From assembly GCF_001949145.1 (NCBI RefSeq), contig NW_019091552.1:70645-130644 (forward strand): DNA of 60,000 nt. Direction: 5' to 3'. Positions 11,289 through 23,905 of the stretch are shown piece by piece. This DNA is from Acanthaster planci (lineage: Eukaryota; Echinodermata; Asteroidea; Valvatida; Acanthasteridae). The notes below the pieces were generated by a model. It worked only from the letters and a program-made list of their open reading frames with translations. It did not search any database and was not told where the DNA came from. Position 1 is the first letter of the stretch, and each line of letters opens with the position of its first letter. Made by a program: the position numbers and the translations under genes.

Positions 11289-14200
11289 AATAAACTTATG
11301 GCTGGCTTAATTGCTTTGTCGTTACATTTCTTAATTCTTTGAGAAAAATTGTCGTATGTAAATGTTCCACAGCACAGTTCTCTCTAATCACGCCTGCCTT
11401 TGGGTGTGTTTTAAGGTAAAAAATGCACTGTGCCGATTTTCAAAATTACATATCCAACCTAAGGATGATTGTATCATTCGGATTTTTCTCAAACTCTTAA
11501 AAAAACTGTCCCCCTATCTTGTAACTTCACCAAACTCACTGCCTGCACTTTCTTTAAACATGAATGTAGACGGTTATGCGAGACATACCTGGAATAGTGA
11601 AAAGCGTCATTAATAAGGACCGACCAAGAAACACTTGAGATTTTATCTTTAATATAATTTTCCACCGCGTGCACACCGCCACTTCGTCCTTTCTCTTCTT
11701 TGTAGTGTTTCTTATCATAGGTAATGAGCACTCGGATCGTGCGCGTGGGCAGCGACGATCGAGGAAAGTTCGCTTCAACTGATGAGGTCTCCATCGGGAA
11801 CGCATCTAGCGACTATACGTACCCGTGGGTTTGTTTCGAACTGTGTAGCTTAACACAGCCAATATAGACTGTCTGCTCTGTACACACACTTCTATGATCA
11901 AAAGGGGCAACCAAAAGAAAGAAAGAAGACACCGACGTGGACAACCGTTGCACACGTTGGAGCTACAAAATCGTTGGGGTCTAAGGCACAGTTCTGCTTA
12001 GATCGTCAACTGCTGATCAAGGAAAGATAGCGAATTTCATCGACGTGGTACCCAAAGAAAAAGGCCCTACGCATAAGGTAAGTTGCACTCGTCACGAATA
12101 AAACACATAATTTTACTGATGGTGTGAAAGACAACATTTTTCCGACGCGATGATTTACTGGCTCCTCGAACATGTGAAAATGGGGTAAAAGGGTAAGGAT
12201 ATACTTTGAATGAGAAATAAATTCGTAAGGTTAAAGGTGAGGATGCATTCTATTTTTGTCCATTATGGAAAGTGGCAATATGTTGAGTTCTCTGGAGCCG
12301 AAATCTCCAATGATTGTACGGGCCATTGGGCCTAATGTTTGATTTTGTGTTATAATTGAAAGTGAACATTCAATGGCAAATTTAGGATTTTCAGAGCATG
12401 CAGAAGAAGTTGACGCTGCACTTTAAGGAATGGGTCATATCATGCTTTAATCTTGCGATTATTCTTGTGCTGAACTTGTGCACTCTGCTTGCTGTAGCTA
12501 TATCGGACTGAAGTGAGGTTGCATTTGCAAAGCAAAGACCTGTTATATAAACCAACCCATGGGCGTCAATACGGGGGGTGTTGGGGGTTTCACACTCCCC
12601 AATTAGTTAGTTTTGTCGAAAAAATCATGGTCTGTCGGCAAAAATGAAAAACGGAGAACGGAGAATTAAGATGAAAGGAAGGAGGATACGGTACAAAAGA
12701 TCCCTCATAACTTTCCGAAACTTGCCAATCTATCCTCTTTTAAAGCCTTACAGTGCTTATATGACCTAGAACTAAGACATTTGTCGTGCACACACGTCTG
12801 CCTGGGTTGGGCCCAGAATTATGTGCTTCTCCGGATGTACCAGCTGCAACATACGACGTCAAATCTCAACACAGAAAACTATCGAATAGACACATAAGAA
12901 TCAAATAATCATTAACATAGAAACTGAAAGAATTGTAAAAAGCTATCGTCAGGCACTGTTTTTTACTGTAGGCATGCTACATGCATCAGCGCACCCAGGG
13001 TTTGATTGGGGCGGAGATAAGGAGCGGCCTTACGTTTTTCTTCTATGGAGGGCCATGGTGAGCCTACACATGTAATGCAAAGGGGCGGAATACGACTGAA
13101 GGGAGTTCGGGGGTGGGAGATGGGCTAGTCCTGAATTACCAATGTGCAGAATGTGCATGCCTAACGATGCTGACTATCTCTTCACTGCGCAAAGGCAACA
13201 TCTCAGGCACCTGGTAGGACTCGAGCGCCACCCTGAAAACGACTGTATTTATTTATGAGAAGCGCGCGATAAAGCGCCAGCTATACAAGCAACATTATGG
13301 TCAAATGAGAAATCAAAAAGAATTGGTTGTGGAGGATCGCGTTTTGTGTCTGCATGAACTTATTTCTCTACTTGTCGCACATTGTGAGCAACATCGATTC
13401 TATGCCGACAGCTGGGATATCAAAAGTACCACATTGATTAGAACCTTGATGTTGCATACTAAATCGAGCCAAGAACGTGGGTGCTTAGCGCATCGAAGCA
13501 TCGGTGTGGGGGTAATTCTTTAAAAAGGAAAGCAAATTTCTGAGACAGTCTTTGCGTCACGTGTACATTCACGACAACGGCATGGTTGGAACATTTAGTT
13601 TCTTCGCTGTATCTAAAGTACATGTTGTTGACACCTTCAGCGCTTGAATCCAAAAGAGTTTGCTGTTATGCGACGGAGCAGACAGTCGCTAAAATCCACC
13701 AGAGCGTCTCGTGCACCATGTCGTCCCATTTCCCCCTCCGCACGTTTTGATTAAAATCCTGCGAAATGAATACTTCGCACCTTCCTTTGTTCCGCTCCTA
13801 AAATGTTGCCTCTGGTGTGTTAACATTACTCGTCCAGCCCAATATTCCTCCCGAAAGGACAGCTGGGCTAACTCTTGCCGTTTTTCGATTCTGTGCTCAT
13901 TCCCTAAAAATTCAATTACCGAATCTTGTTTCCACTCCCCCATTCCTTTTTTATTTTAAATTTAGAAACCAACAAGGCCAACCTGACAGGCCATGGCACT
14001 TTATCGATCAGGCAGATAATTCAAGATAATTAGAAACCTTAGCGGTTGAACACGAATACAATATTGCTGCAAAGACCCGAACCGTCATGGGGGCGAAATG
14101 TTCATCATGCGCTAAACGAATAACGAAATTGATGAGACAAAAGCAGGCAATTTGCATTATTTGTGGCCTTCTGGTTTATGTCCCCCCAAAGCTTGTCAAA

Positions 14201-15522
14201 TCAACCATTTTTCTTTCTTGTTTAATTTGTCTTCACTGCCCACCAGACCACCATTTGCATCAGTCTTTAATTCCCAGTACCAGGGTATAAAGGGGGGACA
14301 TGGTGTCATTTGGAAGGATGAAGAAAAATATGATACAGGCCAACTCATAAGTGTGGCTTGCCACCTTCGACGGCAAATCTCATCATTCCCATGCAGGTAG
14401 CTTGTCTTAATTTCTTTTATGCCCTTGGCCATCAGCACAGTTCCAGATGTCAATTCAACAAACCGCATGCAAATGTTCTCGATGCCAAATTTTTGCAGGG
14501 GGGTTGGTGAAGTTGTGAACTTAAAGGCAATGTAATTTCAGACGTTGATTTATTTTGAAAAACCAAGTTATAACCCAAAAGAAGAGGATCAAATTTTTAA
14601 TACACCTGTGTCATTCATTGTTGTGCGTCCATTTGCATTTGTATCTTTTTATATGTAATACTTTTTTGCTTATATTGAGGATATTAGGATGCATCATGCT
14701 AAATTTTACTTGAAACCAACCTTTTTAGGACTTCAAAATGTCATCTGAATCAAAACCTCAGAACGTAATAAGATTTACATAAATTTATATTTTAATGTGC
14801 CCATAATAAATGAATAAGTACTGAAGGAATATTCAATAAAATAACATTGACGTGGATTGCAAGAAAGAAGAGAACAATCATCTGTAAGCAAAATGAATGA
14901 AGGGGACAAAAATATGTCCATCTTACAAACGAAGGCAACATTCAAACAATTAAAGAAGATGTCTCGGGGTAGCAAATGGGCAACGTAAGTGGTGAAGTCC
15001 TTCATTTGGCATTAAGGAAGTGAAACGTTTCACTTTCAGGATTCAATGCTAGGTACAGTTTATGGAAGTGTATGGAACGCAACAATTTTCTTTTCACTGC
15101 AGAAAAATGAACTTTCAGCATAAGTGAAAATTACTTTCATTTTGGCTATTATCTGAAATGAAGTCTTGTCTGCACTTCTTCTTTTTTTAATGACAACGAC
15201 CAGCCTTTTTTAAAGACACCCTAAATATTCATCAGCTTCGAAATTATATGCTCGTTCACACTCCTTTAGTCCGCAAGGGACTCCATGTTCTTTCTTGCCA
15301 TTTTGTGTTTATTCCATGTGGCCAGACAGTGCTCGATACAGCTCGACCATGCACACCAGTCCTTTCCCTTGGGCCCAGCCTGTGGATGAGAAACCAAAGA
15401 ATCTGTAGACATATTAATTTTATAGCGGTTTCAAAACTCAGGTGGAGAGTTTGTCCAGGAACGAAGTAAGGAACGACGGGCAAAAATTTTATGGTCCACT
15501 TGGCTGTACATCGAATTGCAGT
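11289..15522. other. Unassigned sequence
   Basis: No gene recognised. A CCAAT word (about 11856) precedes a consensus splice donor, AAG/GTAAGT, at 12075-12083, with no coding exon evident. A G-rich, C-rich dispersed motif ('acggggggtgttgggggtt') lies near 12571. Open frames here (up to about 100 codons) match chance. Confidence 0.35.
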
Positions 15523-15813
15523 CACAAAATAATAACAATGGAGATATTTATTGCCCACATATCGACCAGTTGCGCTCAAGGCGCTGCACATCAGTACCCC
15601 TGTTCAGTGAGCATAGAAACATTCATAATGCCACCGTTTGAGGCGTAAACGCAATAATTTCTACGCCCTCACAGACCCTTTGTACTCTTGCACGGGTGGA
15701 GAGAGGCAATTTGGGGTAAAGTGACTTGCTCAAGGCATGATGTCTGCCAATCGCTGGATTCAAACCCCACATCCTATGACTGGGAGTTACAGAACCTAAT
15801 CATTGGGCCGCCC
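15523..15813 (-). mobile_element. tRNA-derived SINE
   Basis: Read on the minus strand, it opens 'gggcggcccaatgattaggt', matching a tRNA acceptor arm and A box. It continues through a B-box-like 'ggggtttgaatccagcg' (about 15768-15752) to the body 'ccttgagcaagtcacttta'. A core 'gcagcgccttgagcgcaact' (about 15586-15567) follows, and the element ends in an AT-rich 'attgttattatttt' tail. RNA polymerase III head, body and 3' tail are in the expected order, and length (about 290 bp) fits a SINE. No target duplication was resolved. Confidence 0.8.
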
Positions 15814-17130
15814 GTACCCCTGTTGAGATAGAAAGCGAGGAGAAAACCACTGCACTAACCGCACTAGTGATGCATGGCATACTGAAAAGTGCCGAGAGTC
15901 TATCTTCCTCAATTTGAACATTTTCGTCCACATCGTGACTCCTGTTACCAGTAGCTTGTCTTAGTAATGCTGCAGTGGCAAGGTACAGTTTGTGCGCCCA
16001 CAGCGCTTAACAAAATAATAACAGTATCTAGTTTATTTCGTGAGATTGCTACGCATTGTTCTTCCAGCCAAGCTTCCAGCAGCAGTCGGCTCGGTTTTAT
16101 ACACACATCTTCCAGGAAAAGTGTCCGATGTTGAACAGAACGAAGTTTTGATCAATCAATGCATCCTCTTCTTACAGGTGTTCCTACGCATCCTTGCTTT
16201 GCTCCTGGTTGTATCTTCAAAACAGTTTTTGTGAAAAGTAGAAATGTATCAGAGAACAATTTACATAAGAAACAATCGCGGTCGCTTATTCACTATATAC
16301 AAATATGTGCCTAAAGGTGCTTGTCAAAACAATTCAACGATGTATCTTGGACGCATCAAGATCTTAGCTCTGAATGCCACAGGGGCCTCTTGTCCGGTTC
16401 TCCCCGTCCCTTGTATATTCACTCGAGCCAGTGAGCCAGGAATATTGGGGATACCGTAATCATGTTAATAGGATAACCCTGTGAAAATACCAAGGCTGGG
16501 CGAGCCCGGGACGCGATCATGCACAAATGTTTCCACAGGTGGCATGCAATGTGCGGGTGCACTTTATTCGATTATCGGCGATGACGCGATCCTAGGTAAA
16601 CAACATTCGCTGTTTGCCGTCTACTTTTTCTTCGGGTAGCCCGATCAATTGGCCTGCCTGTGTGCGCGGCAACCCCAAATACCTGCCCTAATGGAAACAG
16701 AGAAAAGTCCCCCTACCTAGACCAACGTTGATAGGTTCTTGTCTACCCACCCGCGCTCCATTCCGACGAATATTTGGATTACCGTTAGATATAATACATT
16801 TTCTTTAGACGCGTCAGGTCAGGTTCGTGCAGCGGGTAGAGTATTCGCCTTATACGCATACACTCTTGTTGGTACACCATTTCTTTCGATTTCAAGAGGG
16901 GCTGGTTCCGAGCAGACCTATGTTGAGCTGCTGGTCCCTGTCCAACAGAATTCGCTTGTATTGAAATTTTCTTCTGCTTTTAAACCCGAATTTCGTCTTC
17001 TCTCGACAAATCAGTTCCACTCTAGTGGTTCTCGGCCAGACGTTTGTGTGCAGACGATTTACAAACACTGTGAAACACAACTTTTGAGGGACTTAACATC
17101 CTGAAACGTTTAGAAAATTTGTTAACATCT
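15814..17130. other. Unassigned sequence
   Basis: No gene recognised. The 121-codon plus-strand open frame at 16739-17104 resembles no family I know and contains a tRNA-like stretch near 16825-16860. GC is locally higher at 16490-16720. Confidence 0.35.
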
Positions 17131-17214
17131 GAACGAACAGATGAACGAACAGATGAACGAACAGATGAACGAACAGATGAACGAACAGATGAACGAACAG
17201 ATGAACGAACAGAG
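17131..17214. repeat. 12-bp minisatellite, 7 units
   Basis: The unit 'gaacgaacagat' occurs seven times with essentially no variation, so the array is young. The minus strand reads (SSVR)n, but nothing shows that it is translated. Confidence 0.95.
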
Positions 17215-19066
17215 ACGTGCATAATTTCCACACACTCCAAAGAACCCTCGCATTATAACAGATTCACATGATTGCGATCAAAACATGATATTCCTGAGTA
17301 AAGGTATTTTGCCACATTTCAAAGTATCTTACATGAACCCTCGGAGTAAAACGGGCACCGAATTCCCAATCAAAATATTACTCAGAATATCTCAGAATAT
17401 TTTTTTAACAAAGCCACCTGTGGAGATTCAACCTTCGACGAAACGGGAGCAAAAGGACAAAAATAATCCCACTTCGAGAGAAAGATATCCAGGTTGCTTA
17501 TACCCCACTGACATTTTCGGCAAAACTAAAAATGCCATTGATCTCCAGTGTATTGATTTTTTCCGTGGTAAATAAAGCGGTTCGGTCCTCTTGCGCCGTA
17601 GCTAGCTCTGATTTGATTATGATATTTACCAGTGATGCTTATCCACATCGTTGAAAAAAATCTAAAGAATTAAACTCCAGGAAAAAAAAATGGACAGGCG
17701 AACCCCGAAATTCAGGTTTAAAACCAAAGACGCAGTCTTCGTCCTTGTTAATCTGACATTATGCGGTCATGCATCTCTTATACCGTTTATGTCAATAATA
17801 TTCCATGTTGATTATGCAGTTCGTCTTAATTCTAACGACTTTGTAAAAGGGAAGTTGAACTGTCGAACAACATCAATAATTATGATATTAAATTTGAAAC
17901 TAAAGCAATGCACGTTAATAAAAAAATAAACCACTGTCGTTAGAATGTTCCCGAGTCATAGAGGGCAAATCATGCGAGTGATTCCGCTTTTGGCGGATTG
18001 CTTCTTGACAACCACAGCTCTTCAGTCGCAAAAAATTGTTATTTGTTTATCAAAGGGAGGTGAACGATCGCGTAATAGGGTTAAATCAGCAACCCAGAAA
18101 ATACCCCACAACACGCTCAGTGACGTTACTCTAACGGGACACGACTAATTTTCCTCAGTGCAATTAAATTACAAGCAATCAGTGATGATTGCGCGTGGCC
18201 GCTGGGCCGCTGTGAACAAAGGGCCTGCTCAAATTATCTCCACAATTACAGCCATCAACGACGTTCACCTCTTCAGCATTAATAGTTTACACGAAAGCTT
18301 CTATGAGCCAATTGAGACCGGGATACAATAGTAGATGTTGTGGCAACTAGCCAGGAAAACGCTGAGATTTTTTTGGGGGGGGTGGTCATAAATTGTTGGC
18401 AATTAGAACTACATCCGTGCAAATAAGTCGTGGATTAACTTAACAATTCATTCCAGTTGAATAACTAAACTCGTTTCCACTACAGCCGGAAAAAGACTAA
18501 GATAATAACAGTTTGGCAGTTCATTCTGGCTGAAACTGTTAGGCAGTTCCATCTATCAACAAGAATTGAAATACATGGATACATCATGGATGCATCGACG
18601 CCGTTTCCTTTATATAGTCAGCTTTAGTCGAACACTTATTTTCTGTTTTTGTTATTTTTCAAAGTTTACCTTGTCATCATTCGAACTTATTTTTCCATTT
18701 ATACCCGGGGTTAATTTTCTGAAGATGGTTTGAACGCCTTTATTAAAAAAAATTAAATTAAATTTTAAAGAAATCTACCACTTTTCAATGCTTGAAAGGT
18801 GAAAACTGCACGGGGTCACTTTATACATGTACCTGTAATTTGTTGTATTATACAACGTAGATTTTGTATAGCTCATCAGGAAAGGCCCTATTTAAGAGAA
18901 ACTCAAGGGGCGGAAAGAAAGTTTAACAAAAGACTTTTAAAAAGATAAGTAAGACTTCTGTCTGAATGTTTGACTTGGACTGACCATTATCAGTTATTAT
19001 GTCTTCAATTTAACCTCAGAGTTTACCATAAACTTGAAGGTAAATTAAACAGTGCAAGAAGTAATA
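17215..19066. other. Unassigned AT-rich sequence
   Basis: I see no gene or clear repeat. A short G run lies at about 18373. Confidence 0.4.
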
Positions 19067-19375
19067 GTATCAGAGTTGTCTCTTGATCATTTTAAAGGAC
19101 ATCAGTGACTTTTGAATGACCACAGTGAGGAAGTAGACTTAACGTCAGAGTTCTTTCATAATCATTTTAATTAAAGGATATCAGTGACTTTTAAATGACA
19201 TTAGTAAAGGAAGAAGACCAAATATCAGAGTTGTTTCATAATAATTTTAATTAAAGGATATCAGTGACTTTTAAATGACATTAGAAAAGGAAGCAGACCA
19301 AATGTCACATTTGTTTCATAATAACTTTAATTAAAGGACATCATTGACAGTAGTAAAAGAAGTAGACAGAAGATG
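19067..19375. repeat. 80-bp tandem repeat, about 4 units
   Basis: The anchor 'tcagtgacttttaaatgaca' recurs at 19102, 19181 and 19261, and the companion 'cagagttgtttcataataat' recurs with it, giving a period of 79-81. The last unit is degenerate (19321-19375). Divergence between units suggests an older array than the one at 17.1 kb. Confidence 0.85.
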
Positions 19376-22300
19376 AATACAGTAACAGCTGGGAAACAGC
19401 TCCTGGCTCAATGATGCGGAATGCCAGCATCAATGCATGAAAAATCTGAGGGGAAAGGCACACAAACAAACAGTTGTGCCTTAGGTAAAAATTAAAATGT
19501 CAGACTTACTTTTAAAAGATCTCGGCTCGCGCAAATAGAGTTTTACAAATTCACTGAATTATAAGTCTCATCGTTTTCCCCTTAAATCCTGAGGGAAAAT
19601 ACTGCAAAGGATTAAACCTGTTGAGTAATAAATAGCTTTTCGTTAAGTCCAATTTAGGATTTTACATTACAGTTTTGTATGATTTTTTTAACGTAAAATA
19701 AAGTCGACGAGAGAATCAGTCAGTGTCGTTCATGTCTTGTCATTACTTTTGCAGTATGTAACAAATAATTCTTGAGGTTTTTGTATGCTTTGCAATACTA
19801 AACAGAAATATGGCAACTGAATATAGCTTGTTACAGTTCATTACGTTTAGTTACTTTTTAACTGTGTAGACTTTAAAATTTTATCTGAACTGGTTTACTA
19901 AATCAAAACTTACAAAAGAGAAACACAAAGCACAAAATGCCATGAACCAAACAAATAAAGCGTTATTTTGATCTGAACAGGCAGCCTGAAACCAAATTAT
20001 CGAATCCCACAAACGTTAAGGATTAAACCAAGGGATATACTTGTGTTACAGAAACAGCAATTCTATTAAGGTTCAACGTTCAGCCAGCGAATGGCACCAA
20101 AGATCGCTAAAGACTGGTTCCGAATGACTGAACTTCAAATGACATCGAAAGGTATCGCTTAAGGTCCAAATACCATACTGTGTAAGTCGCTTCGTGGAAG
20201 TGAAAAGGCGCTGTCTAAGCAAGCACCTGTAAGATTTCAGACAATAAAGATTTCATCATGAATAACAAGAAAATGCCAAAAAAACCAAATTCGTCAAAAA
20301 ATGAGATCATGATCACGGTCAGATCATGGTACGATCGATGATTTATTTGGCATACAGGAGATATGTTCTTATACTTGTGAAAGATGTTTTCCATCTTCCA
20401 AGTTTTCGTTAAGAAAGGTCTGTTTGAAGATTTGCACTCAGGATATGTCGTTATACACTCTCCTTTTAAAATGGAAAGTTCTGTGAAGCTGAAGTTGTTA
20501 CAGGAAAAGCTAGAACAACAAACACACATAAATAGACACTGATAGACACATTTTTTTTTAATGTAAGGTATACACCAAAGCAAGATACGGGCTGAGAAGG
20601 TGAAGGCGATTTACGCCTAGAGGCCGGTTCCTAAAAAAAACGAACACGAAGGCAAAAATCGTGGCAAATTCGTGAAAGTTGAGCCAGCCTTAGCATAGTA
20701 CATGAAGAGAAAACAACTAAACAGTATTCTATTGAAAGAGAAACTTTCGGCCACCATATTCTTTGTTCGCACGAAAGACGTTGACCGATGTAATAAATGA
20801 CGTTGGCGTCCGTGAACGTTACGGTATAATTGCTTTCATTGTGGACTGTCCTTCGCTTAAAATGTCACCTGGGCTCAATTGTCTCATACAGCGGCCTATA
20901 CAGAAAAAACTTGCTCATTCCAGCGTGCCATACCACACAATAGCCGTTAATTTTAGGCCAAATGCAGAAAATATATATACCCCACGCAGATCGAAGGCCA
21001 ATAACGAAGGTGTGAAAAAGATTCTCCGGCCGATCACGAAAATGTGCACGTTCAGTTTTGTTTTCACAAAGAGTTTGCGTCAACATTCGCCAGGACAGGT
21101 GGGTTTTATCAAGCTTGAATACAGCTGGGCTAATGGCAAACCCAATAATACCTGATTGTGTTAGATTCCTTTTGTCTTTTTGTGTCTGGGCTCCCGCTGT
21201 ATTTGACGGCCATCAAGTTAAAAAGGACGGACACCATTTCGCTTGCGATTCCCGCGGGCTATAAACCACGCAGCTGTATGTTCTACGAGGCTGTGCAAAT
21301 AGCGAATAAAATTTAAGCTACTGAGCTTGCGAATTTCGTGCTTAATAACCGTGCGTTTCTGTGGAAAATCGGGATACTTCTGCAGTGTTGGAAGTGTCTA
21401 GATGTCATCAGTAGACCCTTTTTAAAAGGTAACACTGTGTCTTTGGGAGGCGGCAAATATTTTAGAGGGATTTACTTTTAATTTGCGAGGGCCTGAATTT
21501 GGAAAGTTACCCAGAAAAGAATTCCTAGAAATGTTTTGGACGTTTCCATCAACAGATTTGTCTAGTACCAACGGCATTCTGGCCCTATGAAAAGGAATCA
21601 AACCTTATGCCAGGATATCTTTAAAACTTAATTACCCTGCTTTTCCTTTAAAAATCAGGCATTTCAATAGTGCTTTTCGGAGTCTTGGTGCCAGCAAGGA
21701 AAATCTTAAATTTTGGAAGAAGTGTTGCGCATGCTAAAAATCACGCAAAATATTAAGTGCTACCACCAAGCGTCGCTGTCCAAAGTTATGTTGGCCTAGC
21801 AAAGTCCAGTGTCAGATGCGCCACATTATTCAAGGAAACATTTTCTTTTAAATTGGATCTGATGGCCATGGTTATATGGATATTCACTTACGGGGCTTTC
21901 ATGACATTGCATCTTCTGGTCACACAATGAGCCAAAATTAATGGCGTGTGCACATGCGTGCGCGGGCATTCTGTTTGAAATTCTATTCATAATAAATTAG
22001 GCCTGCCGAGCCGCTTTCGTGTCAAGCGTCTGAATAAACGGTGCAACCGGCACTCATTCTCCCGCATGTTTTTTCCTCTTACAAAAGAGACTATACTCAT
22101 AACAGGGTCTGCTCTTTCTCGCAGTCGTATTTTTATCTTCCAGATGCTAGTAAAATTGTGACAGGTCGTCATTTCACTAATTGTACAAAAACGTGAAATA
22201 ATGAACGCGTCTACTAAAAATTAAAGAAAAATACGCCTCTTTGTAAAAGTAATGGGCAAATGGCAAGTACACATTTTTCTGTAAAATTTGACACCAATCC

Positions 22301-23769
22301 GTGGGTGATATTTCTGCAACTTTTACCGCCCTATACAAATGGTAATGGCCATGTGAGAAAGATCTACTCTGTCTCCCTGCTGGATATATCACTGTTTCTG
22401 ATCGTAAATATTGTTAAGAAGATAAAAGAAAAAATGAGTTTTTAAAATTTGTAGCCATTGCTTCCGTGGTTGCTGAGTGAGTGAGTCAACCAAGGAGCCC
22501 CTGCCTGTTTCGCACAAAAGGAAAGGTGTTGTATCCCAGCTACTGCCGCGGAAATTGAAGGTACAAATCTTATTTTGAAATTGAAAATCTTGCCTCCGAG
22601 CAGCATGCCACATCTTGGCATATGGATGGATGTCTGATCATTTTGAAACCACGAAGGAGGTAACATGCTAGTTATGCTCAAGACATAGGTGAAATTCTAG
22701 CAAATGCCGTATCACATGCTCGGGCCATTATTAGCCGACGAAACGTGGTACTAAGTTGTGAATAACGGGTTTACGCTTCCCTGGCGCAGAGATGCACTGT
22801 GTTTAATTACGAAGTTATCGCCATCGGCTACTTTTCATATCGCATTGATCGTTAATATTGATAGCTTTGAGCTACACGTAAAGGACATGAAACAAGAGAA
22901 ATAACTAATTAACCATCGAGCCTGCTAGAGCATTTATATAGCTTGCGGTAGATTTCTCTTGGCGTCTATGATGTCATTTACAATTTGACGTCACGGTAAT
23001 TGTTTCAACGGAGGCAAGATTTAAAAGAGCAATGCCAAACAATGCTGAGTAGCCTATGGAATGATTAGCAGACAGCTAGATGGTGAGATCTGACGGAGTT
23101 GGGGTGGGGTGGGGGATGAGTTACAGTGGTATAGATAGAGATGGGAGCTTAGACCCAATTAACACCCTCACCATCTCCTGCTAGTCAGATGAAAAGTTTA
23201 ACTCCAAAGTCCTGATTTGATTGTTGCAGATTTAACCTAGTACCGGGTCATAACCTGTCCCCTCCGATGTCGGGGTCAGTCTTAGAGCTTGAGTTATATT
23301 TCCATTGGTTTCCCAAACTTCTATGGAGTAGAAATTGGAATAATTACTATGGTGGGTCAGTATTCGCGCGTAGCAGGTGGTACGCACGCGCTACCTCTTC
23401 AAGCAGTAAAGGCGCCTTTCCATAATGTACGTTTTTTGGGTGCGTTGCATGCACGATGCGTTCATGCGTTTCACTGTTAAGGACACAGAAATTAACGCCA
23501 TTAAAACAACACACCTGTGCGTTGCGTTCGGCCCACAAAATCACATCGGGAGCGATTTAGACAGATACGCAACGCTTGGCGCCAATGTTGACGTGCACAT
23601 GGAACGGCGCCTGTGGGTGTTGCTACCCATGTGCATTGCACACTAAGTTTATCAAAGCTTGCATGGTTTTGTGGTAAGGGGGCAAGTCCAGGTGCACTGG
23701 GAACTTTAGTTTGACCACTAGTTAACGGCTTCTTGTTACTGATACGAACTGCCACAGAGCTGTATATAG
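19376..23769. other. Unassigned sequence with one possible small foldback
   Basis: No gene recognised; the largest open frame (20763-21155, 130 codons) has no familiar domain. At 20619-20695 'aggccggttc' and 'gagccagcctt' are imperfect inverted ends around a 'cacgaa'/'ttcgtg' inner pair, so a small MITE is possible. A perfect CRE-type word TGACGTCA lies at 22986-22993. Confidence 0.35.
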
Positions 23770-23905
23770 AGTTGCGACATAAGTGTCTCAATTGTTGGAA
23801 CCAAAATGGTGGATTATGCGTCAGAGTGCACATGGACAATTAGCACACAATAACTGAATGCTGCACTGCACACGTAATGAACAGCTGTTTTGGTTCAAAA
23901 GTCTG
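23770..23905 (+). repeat. Dispersed repeat, inverted pair member 1
   Basis: It carries 'attgttggaaccaaaatggt' and 'catggacaattagcacacaa', and matches the reverse complement of 28861-29011 along its whole length at about 80% by eye. Confidence 0.85.

Noticed and set aside
10012-11289. Long open frames (up to 233 codons) in the CAG/CAA tract
   Set aside because: They are poly-Q, poly-L or poly-A by-products of the microsatellite, with stops in the forward frame, an N at 10765 and no unique coding flanks.
16815-16920. tRNA gene or tRNA-headed SINE ('gcagcgggtagagtattcgc')
   Set aside because: The A-box-like start looks right, but no acceptor-stem pairing and no proper B box at the needed distance could be found.
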